The notes beneath the pieces were generated by a model. It saw only the letters and a program-made list of their open reading frames with translations, was not told the DNA's origin and did no database searches. DNA of 64,000 nt from Bemisia tabaci. Taxonomy: Eukaryota > Arthropoda > Insecta > Hemiptera > Aleyrodidae. Within the stretch, counting starts at the first letter, position 1. Each line of letters begins with the position of its first letter. This document shows, piece by piece, positions 63,140-64,000 of this stretch. The position numbers and the translations under genes are program-made. Where the stretch lies: NCBI RefSeq assembly GCF_918797505.1, contig NC_092801.1, forward strand, positions 37,316,517 through 37,380,516, written 5' to 3'.

Positions 63140-63566
63140 AAAAAAAAAAAAAAAAAAAAAAAACCTACTCCTCCCCCCGTGATTCTACTTCGCGGCCCCT
63201 CCCCCCTTGGAAACCCTACTCCGCGATCCTACTTAAACCCCACGGACATCCCCCCTCTCCCTCGGGAACCCCCTTAGGAAACCCTACCCCGCGATGCCGC
63301 ACCCAACCCCACGAACCCCCTCTCCCCGGGACTCTCCCCCCTGGGAATCCTAGTTCCGCGATACTTCCCAACCCTACGAACCCCCCTTCCCAGGGAACCT
63401 CCCCCCTCAGCGATCCCTCCCCCCGAGCCCGAATCTTCAGCCGCATCTGAAACAAACAAGGCAAATCATGAATTATTAGTATGATTAGCAACAGGTGACA
63501 AAACTGGCTTCTACATTTCTATTTAATCCGTCATCCACGTAATTAAAAGTTTGGTTCTATGATCAT

Positions 63567-63729
63567 CAGTGGTGTAGCGTGAATTCCGATAAATCGATTG
63601 TTATGCCATTTAATCCCATGGAAAATGATCGATAAACAGAATGTTCGCAGCGGACACCTTAATAATCGATTCTTTAGCATAGGTGTACATGGCATAACAA
63701 TCGATATCGCAATTCACGCCACGCCATTA
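63567..63729. mobile_element. hAT-like MITE, CAGTGGCGTGGC family, diverged
   Basis: Starts CAGTGGTGTAGCGTG and ends CACGCCACGCCATTA; the interior has paired ATCGAT-containing arms. Target duplication not clear. Confidence 0.65.
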
Positions 63730-63738
63730 ATTATTACG

Positions 63739-63812
63739 CTGGACTTATAAATGCTAAAGGGAACTATTTGCATGCAACATACTTCCTTTTAGCGTGCATA
63801 GGTCCATGATCC
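63739..63812. repeat. Short hairpin element
   Basis: GGACTTATAAATGCTAAAGG pairs with the inverse ending GGTCC; starts GGAC like the 4-bp-duplication families but too short to assign. Confidence 0.5.
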
Positions 63813-64000
63813 TTTTGTCCATTTATCTATTGTCCAAATTTTAGTCAAGGCACCATGCCGAAAAGGTATCAAAGTTTAGGTATTACTTTTTCAAATTTAA
63901 AATGCAGTTCCGTGTTGCTTTTGGACTATATCATGCAGCGTTAATTGCAGAAAGGTGGTAAAATAGTGCTGGGTCCACACTATTTTGTGACGGAAACGAG

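Noticed and set aside
62585..63491. Long proline/glycine-rich frames (up to 180 codons)
   Set aside because: They cross homopolymer tracts and a GC-rich inverted repeat, overlap on both strands and in several frames, and have no domain pattern.
1..64000. CRISPR arrays, bacterial operons or defence systems
   Set aside because: No such repeats or genes are present; introns, LTR elements and MITEs show eukaryotic nuclear DNA.

Overview
The window looks like nuclear DNA of an insect, most likely a hemipteran. The evidence is an AT-rich background, intron-rich cytochrome P450 genes of the CYP4 clan, a Pao/BEL retrotransposon, and a dense population of short inverted-repeat elements. The species cannot be fixed from sequence alone; a whitefly- or planthopper-like genome is an inference.

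Host genes. Two tandem, same-strand (minus) P450 paralogs are present. Gene A (24424-45971) can be assembled into 11 coding exons giving a 523-residue reading frame with no internal stop. It carries the membrane anchor, hinge, WxxxR, ExxR, PExF and heme-cysteine (FSSGPRNCIG) motifs. Gene B (exons between 8940 and 3194) is represented by its first six exons (257 residues). The rest lies left of the window or was not recognised. Exons 2, 3 and 4 of the two genes have identical lengths (107, 88, 189 bp) and identical phases. Both ATG codons follow directly after a splice acceptor, so both genes have a 5'UTR intron.

Mobile DNA. The last intron of gene A (24648-36668) holds a full-length, apparently intact Pao/BEL LTR retrotransposon (26442-34629). 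It has two 1074-bp LTRs with no differences seen, a 5-bp duplication (ATTGG), a primer-binding site, a tandem-repeat leader and one 1758-codon gag-pol frame, and it lies in the same orientation as the gene. A second, different element (49511-51115) has 282-bp terminal inverted repeats and keeps only the 3' part of a coding region. A Jockey-like LINE fragment lies at 60353-61037.

The rest of the window is packed with MITEs and foldback elements. (i) Several groups with 8-bp target duplications and CAG-type termini, as expected for hAT. (ii) A CTGCCGTGC-ended family with 4-bp duplications. (iii) A pair of families starting GGAC, also with 4-bp duplications. (iv) A palindromic ACTGG/CCAGT family. 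(v) Assorted single foldbacks. Several are nested, so relative ages can be read from the sequence. Most open frames outside the P450 exons, the BEL polyprotein, the 50.1-50.6 kb frame and the LINE are by-products of these palindromes.

Layout: 1-3.2 kb mostly unassigned, with one GC-rich unit; 3.2-8.9 kb gene B; 9-24.4 kb intergenic repeats, including two copies of a 1.25-kb hAT-like element; 24.4-46.0 kb gene A with the BEL element in intron 10; 46-49.3 kb unassigned; 49.3-51.3 kb TIR element between MITEs; 51.3-60 kb repeats and unassigned DNA; 60-64 kb LINE remnant, MITEs and a GC-rich inverted repeat. Exon borders were set by eye from GT/AG sites, reading frame and paralog comparison.
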